A stretch of DNA of 64,000 bases, from assembly GCA_032161045.1 (NCBI GenBank), contig JAVHTH010000001.1; one strand, 5' to 3'. Shown here piece after piece: positions 36,171 to 44,371 of this stretch (its first letter is position 1; every line of letters starts with the position of its first letter). The stretch comes from Fervidibacter sinensis (GTDB lineage: Bacteria > Armatimonadota > Fervidibacteria > Fervidibacterales > Fervidibacteraceae). The notes beneath the pieces are model-generated. The model saw nothing but the letters and a program-made list of their open reading frames with translations, searched no databases and had not been told where the DNA came from. The translations under genes and the position numbers were made by a program.

Positions 36171-37451
36171 TTATCCTCGCTTCTCCTCTCGGAACAGAGC
36201 AGCAAATACAACAGCGCACAACAGCGTGATAATTGCTGGAATCGTGAAGACCCAAGTATAGTTGGTCTGCTCCGCATAGGTGAAGATGTCTTTCAGGAAA
36301 CCGGCAAAGAAGCCCCCAATCAACAAACCAACACCGAGAACTGCGAAGTTGATAAGCGCTTGCGCTGATGAACGAATGTCACGAGGCGCAACCATGTCAG
36401 TGTAAATGAAGGCAACCACGAAGAAGAAGACATAGCAAAAGCCGTGTAACGCTAACGCAGCAATGGACAACCAGACGAGCCAAGGTGCTGCTTGATGCCC
36501 AGCCCAAGTTATAGCGAAGACGATGTAGCGAATTGGCCAAGCAACGATCCCGACCAACAAAGATGTCCTTACGCCCCATCGGGGAAGGGCATAAGGCAGC
36601 AAGAAAGTGATAGTGAAGATTTCAGCGATTTGGGCGATGGTCATCCAAGCGGGAAGCGTTCTCTCGGTGATGCCAACAACACGACCAGCCTCCTGCAGGA
36701 ATGGGAAAGTCAGCATGTAGTAAAGGCGCAACTCGGTCGCAACAATGAAAGCGATGATGAAGAAAGTCAAGTAGTTTCGGTCCTTAAGCAGGACAAACGC
36801 TTCCCGGAAAGCCAAAGGGTCTGCTGCTTCTTTTGCAGGTGGAGTGTGGGGCAGTGCAAAGGAAATCAACCCCATGAGGATGGAGAAAATGCCTGCCAGA
36901 ACGAAAACATCAATGACAGGCCAGTCTGCTGAACCAAGCACGGAACGAGCAACGCTCAAAATCCAACCAGCGACGATCCATCCGATTGTTCCCCAAACCC
37001 GAATTGGACCAAATTGGCGCTGTGGATCTCGTAAGTGCTGGAAAGCAATGGAGTTTGTCAGCGCCAGCGTAGGGGCGTAGAAGAGGGCATAAAGCAGCAT
37101 CAATGGCCACATTGTTGCAAGTTGCTTTTGCGTTGACAAAATTAGCATTAAAACCCCACCAACGATGTGGAAAATGCCCAACGCTGTCTGTGCTGGCAAC
37201 CATCGGTCCGCAACCTGACCTGCTGTGAACGGAGCAAGTAAGTTCATGATGGGGAGAGCATTGTAAATCAGCGCAAGCCCAAATCCAGTAAAGCCAAATT
37301 TCTCAACGAGGATGCCTGAAAGGGGTGGTTCCCATGCGCCCCAAATTGCATACTGCAAGAACATCATCACCGCTAACAAAGGTTGCGAGAACATGACTTG
37401 CAACGCTGTCGCCAATTCCTGCCATCCGCTCTCTCGTCGCTCTTCTGCCAT
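36171..37451 (-). CDS. MFS transporter, nucleoside:H+ symporter-like
   Basis: This 426-residue, 12-segment major facilitator protein resembles the NupG/Nuc_H_symport group: QYAIWGAWEPPLSGIL in segment 1, FTAGQVADRWLPAQ in the segment 2-3 loop, and LRDPQRQFGPIRVWGTIGWIVAG. It probably imports nucleosides, or sugars, with protons. The ATG follows GGAGGTGG. It is divergent from the accessory island. Confidence 0.82.
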   Translation of the reverse strand: MAEERRESGWQELATALQVMFSQPLLAVMMFLQYAIWGAWEPPLSGILVEKFGFTGFGLALIYNALPIMNLLAPFTAGQVADRWLPAQTALGIFHIVGGVLMLILSTQKQLATMWPLMLLYALFYAPTLALTNSIAFQHLRDPQRQFGPIRVWGTIGWIVAGWILSVARSVLGSADWPVIDVFVLAGIFSILMGLISFALPHTPPAKEAADPLAFREAFVLLKDRNYLTFFIIAFIVATELRLYYMLTFPFLQEAGRVVGITERTLPAWMTIAQIAEIFTITFLLPYALPRWGVRTSLLVGIVAWPIRYIVFAITWAGHQAAPWLVWLSIAALALHGFCYVFFFVVAFIYTDMVAPRDIRSSAQALINFAVLGVGLLIGGFFAGFLKDIFTYAEQTNYTWVFTIPAIITLLCAVVFAALFREEKRG

Positions 37452-37767
37452 TTATTGCCACCTCCGCCAGAGCAATTTTAGGTTTTCGCTCAGGCAGCGC
37501 CACACAAGTTGCAATTCAAAGTTTGCCACATCCTACAAACTCATGAGTAAGTCTCAGAGTTTGATGCGATTTTCTCGTTAGGGAAGGCTGAGACCTTTTC
37601 AAGTTAAAGCCCTCTCGGTTGCGGGCATTACCATAGGAGCGGCTTTCAGCGGTGAAAAATCTCCTGCAAAGCAAGTTCAGGTTAAAATTGCACGGAACTT
37701 GTAGCGGTGACAAAATTAACACAAAATGCAATTGTCAAACCCTGCCGATAATAGGGGTGTGGGACCA
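37452..37767. other. intergenic region upstream of the accessory island
   Basis: This 316-base divergent intergenic region has no convincing gene. It should contain promoters in both directions. A weak candidate for the island is TTGCAC at about 37687 with CAAAAT 17 bases later. I see no strong hairpin or repeat. Confidence 0.35.
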
Positions 37768-38499
37768 ATGGCGACAGTGAAAATTGCTGCGAAGCAACTT
37801 GGATGGCTGAAGATGGGGGATGTCTGTCAAAGATGCCTTTGGTTAATGCAAAAGCACCCCTTGCCCGAAGATTCGGTCTATGCCTCTCCTCTCTCCAGCA
37901 TCTTTCGCCGATTTGAGAATTTCATCCAAAACTCCATCAGCCATGTTATGCAACAGACAAGGAAATTACCTTCGTGGCTTGCTAATGCCCTTCAAAATGC
38001 TTTCCCTTCCATGCCCGATGTTCAAAGCGTTTTGTTCCCCAAAATGTGGTCGGTGCAAGTTGGCAGTGCAGAGTTGACAGGTAAAGCCGATATCCTTTGT
38101 AGACTTGAAGATGAAACTTGGCTCATCGCCGATTTCAAACTCAGCAAACCAAGCACAAATTACAAGCCACTTTACGAAACCCAACTGAACGCATATGCCT
38201 TTTTAGCGAAGAAGCAACAGAAATTGACAATCAGCCATTTGGCTCTGATTTACTTTGAGTTTGACGAACAAAGTGTTGCTATGCCAACTATCAGTGGCAT
38301 CATGGCACCGATTAAATGCACTGTGCATCCTGTCGCTGTTTGGGGTGATGATGAAATTGTGGCTTTGGTTAGGCAAATGTCAGACTTGCTTTCACTCCAA
38401 CAACCGCCTGATCCTAAACCCGATTGCCCCCGCTGCCGACAAGACTTGGCGCATTGGGCTCAAATGCTGGCAGAATGGCTTATGGTGGAAAGCCAGTGA
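37768..38499 (+). CDS. Cas4/RecB-like PD-(D/E)XK nuclease with four-cysteine cluster
   Basis: This 243-residue nuclease of the PD-(D/E)XK superfamily has Asp108 in GKADIL, then Asp122-x-Lys124 in ADFKLSKP, and the RecB-type QxxxY (Gln139, Tyr143). An N-terminal CQRC pair (20, 23) and a C-terminal CPRC pair (230, 233) suggest an iron-sulfur cluster or zinc clamp as in Cas4/AddB. It probably cuts or trims DNA. The start is the ATG at 37768. It opens the + strand island and ends 18 bases before the tubulin-like gene. No Cas1/Cas2 or CRISPR array is nearby. Confidence 0.82.
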   Translation: MATVKIAAKQLGWLKMGDVCQRCLWLMQKHPLPEDSVYASPLSSIFRRFENFIQNSISHVMQQTRKLPSWLANALQNAFPSMPDVQSVLFPKMWSVQVGSAELTGKADILCRLEDETWLIADFKLSKPSTNYKPLYETQLNAYAFLAKKQQKLTISHLALIYFEFDEQSVAMPTISGIMAPIKCTVHPVAVWGDDEIVALVRQMSDLLSLQQPPDPKPDCPRCRQDLAHWAQMLAEWLMVESQ

Positions 38500-38517
38500 G
38501 AGGCAGGTGAGTAAAGG

Positions 38518-39483
38518 ATGCCTTTGCGCTATGAACCCACTTTGGTCATCGCTGTGGACGATGGAAGCAAGATGAAAGAGTTGATCGGGCAAGTTCGTTT
38601 TTGGCTTGAGGAAACACAACCTCAGGTTTTGCCCATCGTCCGCTTTGGTATCACCGATGGAGAGGGACTGAAAGACCCAACAGGACAACCAATTGGTGAC
38701 GACATTGCCAAAGGTCTCAACATCTGGCTGGATGAGATTGGAGAAGTTGAAAATTTAGGCAAAGTTCGTCAAGCAGGTTTTGAATTGTCATCGGATTTGC
38801 TTGTCCGACGCATTGTCGTCGCCGTTGATAGCCAAACAGAGTGGAACAGAATTGAAACTGTATTAGAAGCCCTTGCCAAAATTTTGCAACAGCGCCGTGA
38901 ACCGACGATTGACTTGCTGGTAGCAGTGCTTGCTCAAAGCCAAGACAATCTTCCACCGAAAAACTTGAAAGAACTGCGCGGTTGGCTCAACAGTCATGCC
39001 CAAAACTTTAGTAATGTCAACCTTTTAGTCTTTGACCGATACCGAAACGATGGTGCAATCATTAATCCAGCCCAATTGCCGATGGTTATAACCTTTCTCC
39101 TTCTCATCGCCTTGATGCCTTACGAGGCAGACGAGCATTGGCTTTTCAGTGGGGCGTTTGGCAAGCCGACCATTCGGACAGCGGGCTTGGGCATAGTTTA
39201 TGTGCCTTTACCAGACATCGCTAACACTGCAGCAAAATGGCTTTGTCACCAACTCTCCCATCTGGCGCTTAGAGAGCAAGTGAATGAGGGGTTTTTGCAA
39301 GAGCGATGGCAGGAAATGGAAAGGGCATTGGACGAAGAAAGGCTATGGCGAGAAATTTTTAAAGGTTTGAGCGATTACGGAATAGGAGCGAAAGTGAAAG
39401 AAGGCGATTTCATCGTCAATTTGCCAGAAGGTTTTGTCAGATTGGATTTAAGCGCCATCCCTTGGGATAAATGGATAGAGTAA
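38518..39483 (+). CDS. tubulin-like (degenerate) protein, N-terminal part of a split gene
   Basis: This 321-residue segment has an alternating beta-alpha pattern that resembles bacterial tubulin-like proteins of the PF13809 type. It starts with RYEPTLVIAVDDGSKMKELIGQVR, where the family has PTLxxGLGGTG. Later come NVNLLVFDRYRNDGA, a helix, and RTAGLGIVYVPLPD. The glycine loops for GTP are not conserved (DDGS), so nucleotide binding may be lost. It ends at a TAA (39481-39483), but the same frame continues without another stop into the membrane segment at 39508, so these are likely one protein of about 728 codons. The family call is by pattern only. Confidence 0.5.
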   Translation: MPLRYEPTLVIAVDDGSKMKELIGQVRFWLEETQPQVLPIVRFGITDGEGLKDPTGQPIGDDIAKGLNIWLDEIGEVENLGKVRQAGFELSSDLLVRRIVVAVDSQTEWNRIETVLEALAKILQQRREPTIDLLVAVLAQSQDNLPPKNLKELRGWLNSHAQNFSNVNLLVFDRYRNDGAIINPAQLPMVITFLLLIALMPYEADEHWLFSGAFGKPTIRTAGLGIVYVPLPDIANTAAKWLCHQLSHLALREQVNEGFLQERWQEMERALDEERLWREIFKGLSDYGIGAKVKEGDFIVNLPEGFVRLDLSAIPWDKWIE

Positions 39484-39507
39484 ATTACTGACTGGGAAGC
39501 GAAATGG

Positions 39508-40704
39508 ATGTTGATGCTGAAAGAATTTTGGCTGCAAAAAGTAGAAGAGGGAGCGAATGAAGCACAACGGAAAATTGCACAAGAGTTGGAACAGTCCCTT
39601 GGCAAATGTGTGGCAAACGGGGTTGCTATCATAGCGACCGTTGAAAAGTTAATGGTGAAAATGCAAGAGAACCTGATAAATTGGAAGAGTCGGAAAGCGC
39701 CAAGAGGAATCAGACTAACACAAAAGGAATTTCAAGACTTGGACACAGCGATAAGGCAAGTCCCCAACCCACTTGCTATTGCTGCCCGCATCTTTCTTAT
39801 TGGGACAGTCATCGTTTATTTCACCTTCATCTTTGCCCGATGGAGTTGGCTTTCAGGGTTCATTGCCAACTGGCTGCGCAACTTCCTGCCCTTCGTTGAA
39901 GCGTGGATGGTTCCCGCCTTTATCGGTTTGCTCGGCTTCCTTGCCATCTTGAGATTGATTTGGAAAGGATGGAGAACCTACGATGAAGCGGTGAAGCGGG
40001 TTGAAGCCATTAAGGAAAGATGCATTAGAGCAGTTGCTGAAGAAATCGCTTCAGTCCTGCGAGAAGCAGGGTTGCAAGCCCTTGAACAGTTCAACAAATA
40101 CTTTGAAGGATGGGCAAAACGAACGATGGAAGACAACCGAGAAGCCGCTGAAAATATTGGAACCCAACGGCAAGGATGGGAAGCAAGTTTCAAAGGTTTT
40201 CGTGCCTCCGACTACCCACTTGTTCGCTCTTGTGTTCAGAAATGGGGTCAACTTGAGTCGGTTTTCATGAAAGCGATGGAAGGAAAACCTTACAGCGAAC
40301 TTTGGCAGCAATTGCTTAAAGACGCTCAATTGACTTCATGGGAACAATGGCTTAACCGATGGCTTGACAGGTCAGCAGCAGTAATTTTGGAGCAGGCTGC
40401 TAAGAAAATTTGGGAAACTCAACTGAAAGGTGACAAGGTCAAAAGGTTAAGCACTTACTTGCATGAAGATAAAGCGAGGGAGTTGCTGGAATCTTGCTAT
40501 GATGAAGCAGGCAAGTTCTTTTACCCGCAAGTCCAAAGTGGGACGAGTTTGCGTTGGTCGCTGAAACCTGAGGGCGAAAGCAACCTGTCAAGTTTAAGCG
40601 ACGAGATTTTGCAGCGACGCTATGGCAACATCCGTGATTGGCAAACTATCACCTTGCCCAGTGTCATAGGTTACTTGCAAGTTGCAGAAGCGCAAATTCC
40701 GTGA
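39508..40704 (+). CDS. membrane/coiled-coil protein, C-terminal part of the split tubulin-like gene
   Basis: The 398-residue frame has a helical, Glu-rich first ~80 residues, two hydrophobic segments at about 94-115 and 131-152 (FLIGTVIVYFTFIFARW; MVPAFIGLLGFLAILRLI), and then a long helical tail of about 240 residues. It is in the same frame as the preceding gene, separated by one TAA and eight sense codons. The predicted helix runs smoothly across the break (DKWIE stop ITDWEAKW), arguing for a single ancestral protein. No good ribosome binding site precedes the ATG. The pair would be a membrane-bound tubulin-like protein. Confidence 0.6.
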   Translation: MLMLKEFWLQKVEEGANEAQRKIAQELEQSLGKCVANGVAIIATVEKLMVKMQENLINWKSRKAPRGIRLTQKEFQDLDTAIRQVPNPLAIAARIFLIGTVIVYFTFIFARWSWLSGFIANWLRNFLPFVEAWMVPAFIGLLGFLAILRLIWKGWRTYDEAVKRVEAIKERCIRAVAEEIASVLREAGLQALEQFNKYFEGWAKRTMEDNREAAENIGTQRQGWEASFKGFRASDYPLVRSCVQKWGQLESVFMKAMEGKPYSELWQQLLKDAQLTSWEQWLNRWLDRSAAVILEQAAKKIWETQLKGDKVKRLSTYLHEDKARELLESCYDEAGKFFYPQVQSGTSLRWSLKPEGESNLSSLSDEILQRRYGNIRDWQTITLPSVIGYLQVAEAQIP

Positions 40705-40764
40705 ACCAGCGCCCTTTCATGCCGTTGAATTCAGCCAGTGGTCGTTGACGAAGAAAGATGAGTT

Positions 40765-40781
40765 CCGAATTTATTCGGCAA
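40765..40781. repeat. short palindrome repeat, copy 1
   Basis: CCGAATTTATTCGGCAA forms a 5-bp hairpin with a 4-base loop. It is repeated exactly at 42226-42242, and the 30 bases before both copies are also related (CCAGTG, GTTGACGA or GATGACGA, GATGAG). The two copies bracket the 40858-42006 gene. Confidence 0.6.
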
Positions 40782-40857
40782 TGTTGAACTTGTTTGGTGA
40801 TGAAATAACGCACAACGCTCAACGCCGAACGCACAACGAAAAGAGGTGAACATAGAG

Positions 40858-42006
40858 ATGGCGAACGAATTGAGACGCATTATCTACGATCCAAACGATG
40901 TCCCGCATCCAACTTTTGCAGGTAGCATTTTATGGGTTGGGCTGTTTTTTCTCCCGCTACCGCTTATGCTTCTGGTGCATTGGTATTTCCAGCAACAACC
41001 GCAAACTTCCATATGGTTGAGATTGCTGAGCGTTTTGACTTTCGGCGATTGGAGAGTGGGGTTGATTGCTGCCATCACTTTCTCCGCTTGCGTCGCTTTG
41101 GTCGCTTGGTTGATGCGAAGCGAAAGCAAAATTGCCGAGTTGGTTCAAGCGTGCACCGATAACGCAGGTTTAAGAGGTTGGACTTTAACTACCATCATCG
41201 TCACACCTCTCGTCAGCATTCTGCTCATTCTCCTTCGCAAGATGGGTGTCGTTGAGTTGGTTTTGGTGTCAGGTGTGGAAGCAGCGTTAGCGAGTGCCCG
41301 CACTCTTGAACGATTCCCGCCAGAAGAAGTTGATTTAGTGCCTGCGGATTTGATGGTTGAAGTTGAAGAACTCAAGAAAGGGAAAGGCGCAACGGTCAAT
41401 TTCAGTTGGTCATTCGCACCTAATCCTTTAGCGAGCCCAGAATCTCTGTCCCTGCAAATAGCCTTCAACACCGAGCGAATAGAACAAGCAAGAGAGATTG
41501 ACCACAGAATTGTCAGGGATGAAGATTTGTTGAGGTTTATCGCTGTGAGTTTGAAGATGCCAGAAATTTTCGCCATTGCCAGTTTACTTCATGAAGAACA
41601 CGAAAAACGACATTGGTCACCTTTTCAAAGGGCAATGAATGTGTTGGCGTTGGTAGCGAGTTTCAAAGTTGACGAAATTGGCAACGGCTTGCCGAACAGG
41701 TTGGCAATTGAAACGCTCTACGAAAAAACAGGGACAACTGGTGATTTGGTCATAACCGCTGCAACTTTACTGCGAGCACTTGGCAGAACTGTTCCCGATA
41801 CAGTTTTGGTCGTTCGTGGCGATGGGAAGGCGGTAGCGTTGGGCATAGCAGGCGCTGGCGAAATGCCGAAAGAAATGCAAGGGTTTGAGCACGAAGGCGA
41901 AGTCTACTTCTTCTGTTTACCGCAACGCATTGAAAGCAAATGGCAATGGCATACAGGGCAAAGAATTGCTGGTTGGGAAAGCATCCGAATACTTAGGCTG
42001 CCTTGA
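40858..42006 (+). CDS. membrane protein with decayed transglutaminase-like domain
   Basis: This roughly 382-residue protein has three transmembrane segments in the first 130 residues, a middle helical region, and a C-terminal part (about 245-382) whose shape resembles transglutaminase-like proteins: NRLAIETLYEKTGTTGDLVITAATLLRALG. In active enzymes that position reads GDCxD and holds the catalytic cysteine; here it is GTTGD, so it is probably inactive or a binding domain. I chose the ATG at 40858 after AGAGGTG; a GTG four codons upstream is possible. The function is unknown; genomic company suggests a part of the island's membrane complex. Confidence 0.6.
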   Translation: MANELRRIIYDPNDVPHPTFAGSILWVGLFFLPLPLMLLVHWYFQQQPQTSIWLRLLSVLTFGDWRVGLIAAITFSACVALVAWLMRSESKIAELVQACTDNAGLRGWTLTTIIVTPLVSILLILLRKMGVVELVLVSGVEAALASARTLERFPPEEVDLVPADLMVEVEELKKGKGATVNFSWSFAPNPLASPESLSLQIAFNTERIEQAREIDHRIVRDEDLLRFIAVSLKMPEIFAIASLLHEEHEKRHWSPFQRAMNVLALVASFKVDEIGNGLPNRLAIETLYEKTGTTGDLVITAATLLRALGRTVPDTVLVVRGDGKAVALGIAGAGEMPKEMQGFEHEGEVYFFCLPQRIESKWQWHTGQRIAGWESIRILRLP

Positions 42007-42225
42007 TTTGGCTTCTAAAATCCTGCGTCACTTTGTAAAATGGGTTACTGACGAGTTGAAATTCTTGGCAAGTCGGTAGTTCAACAAATGGGTTGGTCGG
42101 GATTTAACATCCACGCTTGTAAGCCTGCATGCAAAACTCACAATGAAATTTGAAGTTCACCCCTGATGCTTTCCATGCCACTGGCTTCAACCAGTGATTG
42201 ATGACGATGACGGAGAAAATGAGCA

Positions 42226-42242
42226 CCGAATTTATTCGGCAA
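42226..42242. repeat. short palindrome repeat, copy 2
   Basis: This is an exact second copy of the CCGAATTTATTCGGCAA hairpin. It abuts the first unit of the double-hairpin array that follows. Another small hairpin (CACTGG, CCAGTG) lies 30 bases upstream. Confidence 0.6.
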
Positions 42243-42493
42243 TTGTATGGGCGCATAAAATGCGCCCGAAAAACGGGCAGGTTTCACCTGCCCCTACAGC
42301 GATTGTATGGGTGCATAAAATGCGCCCAAAAAGAAGCGGGCGGGTTTCACCCGCCCCTACAGCGGCGATTGTATGGACGCATGAAATGTGCCCGAAGAAA
42401 AGCGAGCAGGTTTCACCTGCCCCTACAACGGCAATTGTAGGGGCGCATGAAATGCGCCCGAAAAAAACGGGCAGATTTCATCTGCCCCTACCG
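42241..42493. repeat. tandem array of four double-hairpin repeats
   Basis: There are four head-to-tail units of 59-66 bases. Each has a first hairpin (GGGCGCAT, 3-4 base loop, ATGCGCCC), an A-rich spacer, a second hairpin (GGGCAGGT TTC ACCTGCCC or the CGGG version), and CCCTACAG/CCCTACAA at the end. Unit 4 begins TTGTAGGGGCGC, so each unit originally had inverted ends TGTAGGGGC/GCCCCTACA, like a miniature mobile element. Compensating changes keep the hairpins. Three more units lie at 51042-51227. Together with 42007-42240, which holds only small hairpins, this fills the 569-base gap between genes. The short open frames over it are not genes. Confidence 0.85.
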
Positions 42494-42575
42494 CTAAATT
42501 CAAGTATTGGCGTCAATGTTTCTGTGCCGACAAAATTACCAAAGTAGCGATGCAACCTTTGAAGAGGTGACTGAA

Positions 42576-42797
42576 ATGGCGAAATGCGTTTTGTGCGGAG
42601 CATATTTCGCTGACAGAGTTGCTCGTTTATGCCGCAATTGCGATAATAACCGCTGCTTCAATTGCGGTGCTCCCTTCGCTGACCATGTCGCTCGTATCTG
42701 CAACAACTGCGATAAGGGGCGATGCATTCAATGCGGCAATCCCTTCCCAGAACGAGCAGCCAAGTTGTGTAACTCTTGCGCCACCAAGTTCAGTTGA
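42576..42797 (+). CDS. small protein with three zinc-ribbon repeats
   Basis: This 73-residue protein is made almost entirely of three repeats of about 23 residues of the form CxxCGxxFxxxxARxCxNC (CVLCGAYFADRVARLCRNC, then CFNCGAPFADHVARICNNC, then CIQCGNPFPERAAKLCNSC). Each repeat has four cysteines, so it should bind up to three zinc ions. The ATG follows AAGAGGTG. It ends 11 bases before the surface-protein gene. The function is unknown; it could be a protein adaptor or nucleic-acid binder. Confidence 0.78.
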   Translation: MAKCVLCGAYFADRVARLCRNCDNNRCFNCGAPFADHVARICNNCDKGRCIQCGNPFPERAAKLCNSCATKFS

Positions 42798-42808
42798 GGT
42801 GATGTCAC

Positions 42809-43990
42809 ATGATGCGGTTTAGCATCTTTTCCCTTTTGCTAACATCCCTGCTTTCAATTGCCTCTTCACAAGCGAATTGGCAAGTTGTCATTGACCAACC
42901 AAAGGAAGGGGAAGTTTTCGGTTGGGCACAAACCTCTCCCTCGGTCACGATCCAAGCCTCACTGCAACTTAACGGCAAGATTCCTTTGCCCAACGAAATT
43001 GTCAAGCGTCTTTTCCTAACGGCTCAAGTTTTCGCTAACGACCGTCTCCTTGACAATGTTCCGCTTTGGGATGACGGAACTCACGGCGACAAGAAAGCCA
43101 AAGACGGCATATTCACCTCAACCTATAACCCGCCTCAAACAGGCGAATTTAGGCTCAGAGTTCGTGCCCAAGCCGATTTGGTTCAAAACGGGAAAATTGT
43201 CACGAAAGAGTTTTGGTCAAACTTCCTGACCTTTAAAATTTTGCCCATACCCTACCCGAAACTTGTCTACCCAGAACCAGCAAGCAAAACGAGAACAACA
43301 CTAAGTGTTAGGGCGAGATTAATGGTCAACAACGAGCCTTTTGAAGAGCGTGACGAAACTTTACAGGCTCGTATCATCGCCCAAGCCGAAGGCAAAAAGG
43401 TTACTGAAGCGACATTGAGGAGAAAAGGTTCAGTCTTGACAGGAAAAATCACTTTGCCCAGACGGGGCGAATATCAATTGCTTGTAACAGTTTCAGTGCA
43501 ACGGCAAGGGAAAACTTTGCAAGCGCAAAGTGAACTTGTCACTATACAAGCCGTTCACATCCCCATCTTTTGGCTCATCGTTGGTCTCTTCCTCATTGCC
43601 ATTTACCTTCTCCTACCGCCAAAAGAGCCACCTTTGCTCTACCGACATCAAATTAAGGTCGGGCAAAACCGATTCATCTTGGAAGCAGGTGAACGAAGGT
43701 CAGTAAACGGGATTGAAGTTGTCGGCGCAAAAGATAAGCCAGAGGTGACAGTGCAAACTCCCGAAGGCTTAAGGAAAATTTTTCAGGAGCAGCAAAATCA
43801 GCAACTCAGTTGGTTGGAAGGCAATCAGAGAAGGATTGTTGAGGTAACTTACGAGAGGGCTGAACCATTGCGAGGTAAGCCATCAATCTTTGCTCGGTTG
43901 CTTCCAACAACTTTGTGGCGAGCCGTTTTCTTCGCCCTTGCCATCTCATCTCTGATTTACTGGTGTTATCAACTGCAGCAAATCCGCTAA
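42809..43990 (+). CDS. exported Ig-like membrane protein
   Basis: This 393-residue protein has a signal peptide (first ~20 residues ending SIASSQA) and an extracellular beta-sandwich region to about residue 245. The region contains WDDGTHGDKKAKDGIFTSTY, typical of Ig-like modules that accompany surface or VWA proteins. A transmembrane segment at about 250-268 (IFWLIVGLFLIAIYLLL), a cytoplasmic beta-rich domain of about 100 residues, and a final hydrophobic segment (FFALAISSLIYWCY) follow. It would carry a signal between outside and inside. GAGGTG precedes the ATG. I do not assign a function. Confidence 0.65.
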   Translation: MMRFSIFSLLLTSLLSIASSQANWQVVIDQPKEGEVFGWAQTSPSVTIQASLQLNGKIPLPNEIVKRLFLTAQVFANDRLLDNVPLWDDGTHGDKKAKDGIFTSTYNPPQTGEFRLRVRAQADLVQNGKIVTKEFWSNFLTFKILPIPYPKLVYPEPASKTRTTLSVRARLMVNNEPFEERDETLQARIIAQAEGKKVTEATLRRKGSVLTGKITLPRRGEYQLLVTVSVQRQGKTLQAQSELVTIQAVHIPIFWLIVGLFLIAIYLLLPPKEPPLLYRHQIKVGQNRFILEAGERRSVNGIEVVGAKDKPEVTVQTPEGLRKIFQEQQNQQLSWLEGNQRRIVEVTYERAEPLRGKPSIFARLLPTTLWRAVFFALAISSLIYWCYQLQQIR

Positions 43991-44144
43991 CAAATTCGGT
44001 TTCCGTGTGCAACAGTCATTGACAATTGACGCTCTTTGGAAAAGTTTTTTTGGCTGCGTATTTGAATGCAGGGGCTGGCAGGTTCAGTGGACTTTTGTCC
44101 CCCCACACAGAATGATGCTAATGACAAGAAAAGGGTGGTGACCG

Positions 44145-44365
44145 ATGGAGCCAGTCACTATCGTGACGGCGATTGTCGCTAACGCTTTGAGCGGCATCAT
44201 CGGTAACCGAGCAGATGACATTTTCTGCAGCATCGTCGGTCGTGCCTCGGTAGGTGGCTAAATTCCTTGCTCCAAAGAGAAGTGACAAATCTCCTTGACA
44301 CAAACGAAGTCTTCAGTCAAACTTTAGGAAAACCCCAAGGTCTCCCGAAAATGGCTGCAGGGTGA
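44145..44365 (+). pseudogene. small helical protein gene broken by a frameshift
   Basis: The frame starts at an ATG after AAGGGTGGTG and reads MEPVTIVTAIVANALSGIIGN and on to GRASVGG, then hits TAA at 44259. Shifting one base near 44250 lets it continue as WLNSLLQREVTNLLDTNEVF to a TGA at 44363. The restored product is about 72 residues: a small-residue-rich N-terminal helix followed by charged helices. Short N-terminal helices of the MEPVT-type are common in effector-associated adaptor proteins of bacterial NTPase conflict systems; that link is inference. The start is good but I cannot tell mutation from sequencing error. Confidence 0.5.
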
Positions 44366-44371
44366 GCATCC

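Noticed and set aside
36053..36277. Small frame on the minus strand after the transporter
   Set aside because: It overlaps the strong terminator hairpin and the transporter end, with no ribosome site.
39481..39483. Recoding of the stop as selenocysteine
   Set aside because: The codon is TAA; selenocysteine uses TGA, and the same applies at 54889.
42241..42493. Possible CRISPR array
   Set aside because: The units are joined without unique spacers, each contains two hairpins and varies internally, and no cas1/cas2 is near. The Cas4-like gene alone is not enough.
42194..42547. Two overlapping open frames over the first repeat array
   Set aside because: Their peptides are translations of the repeats (HKMRPKK-type) and have no independent coding signs.
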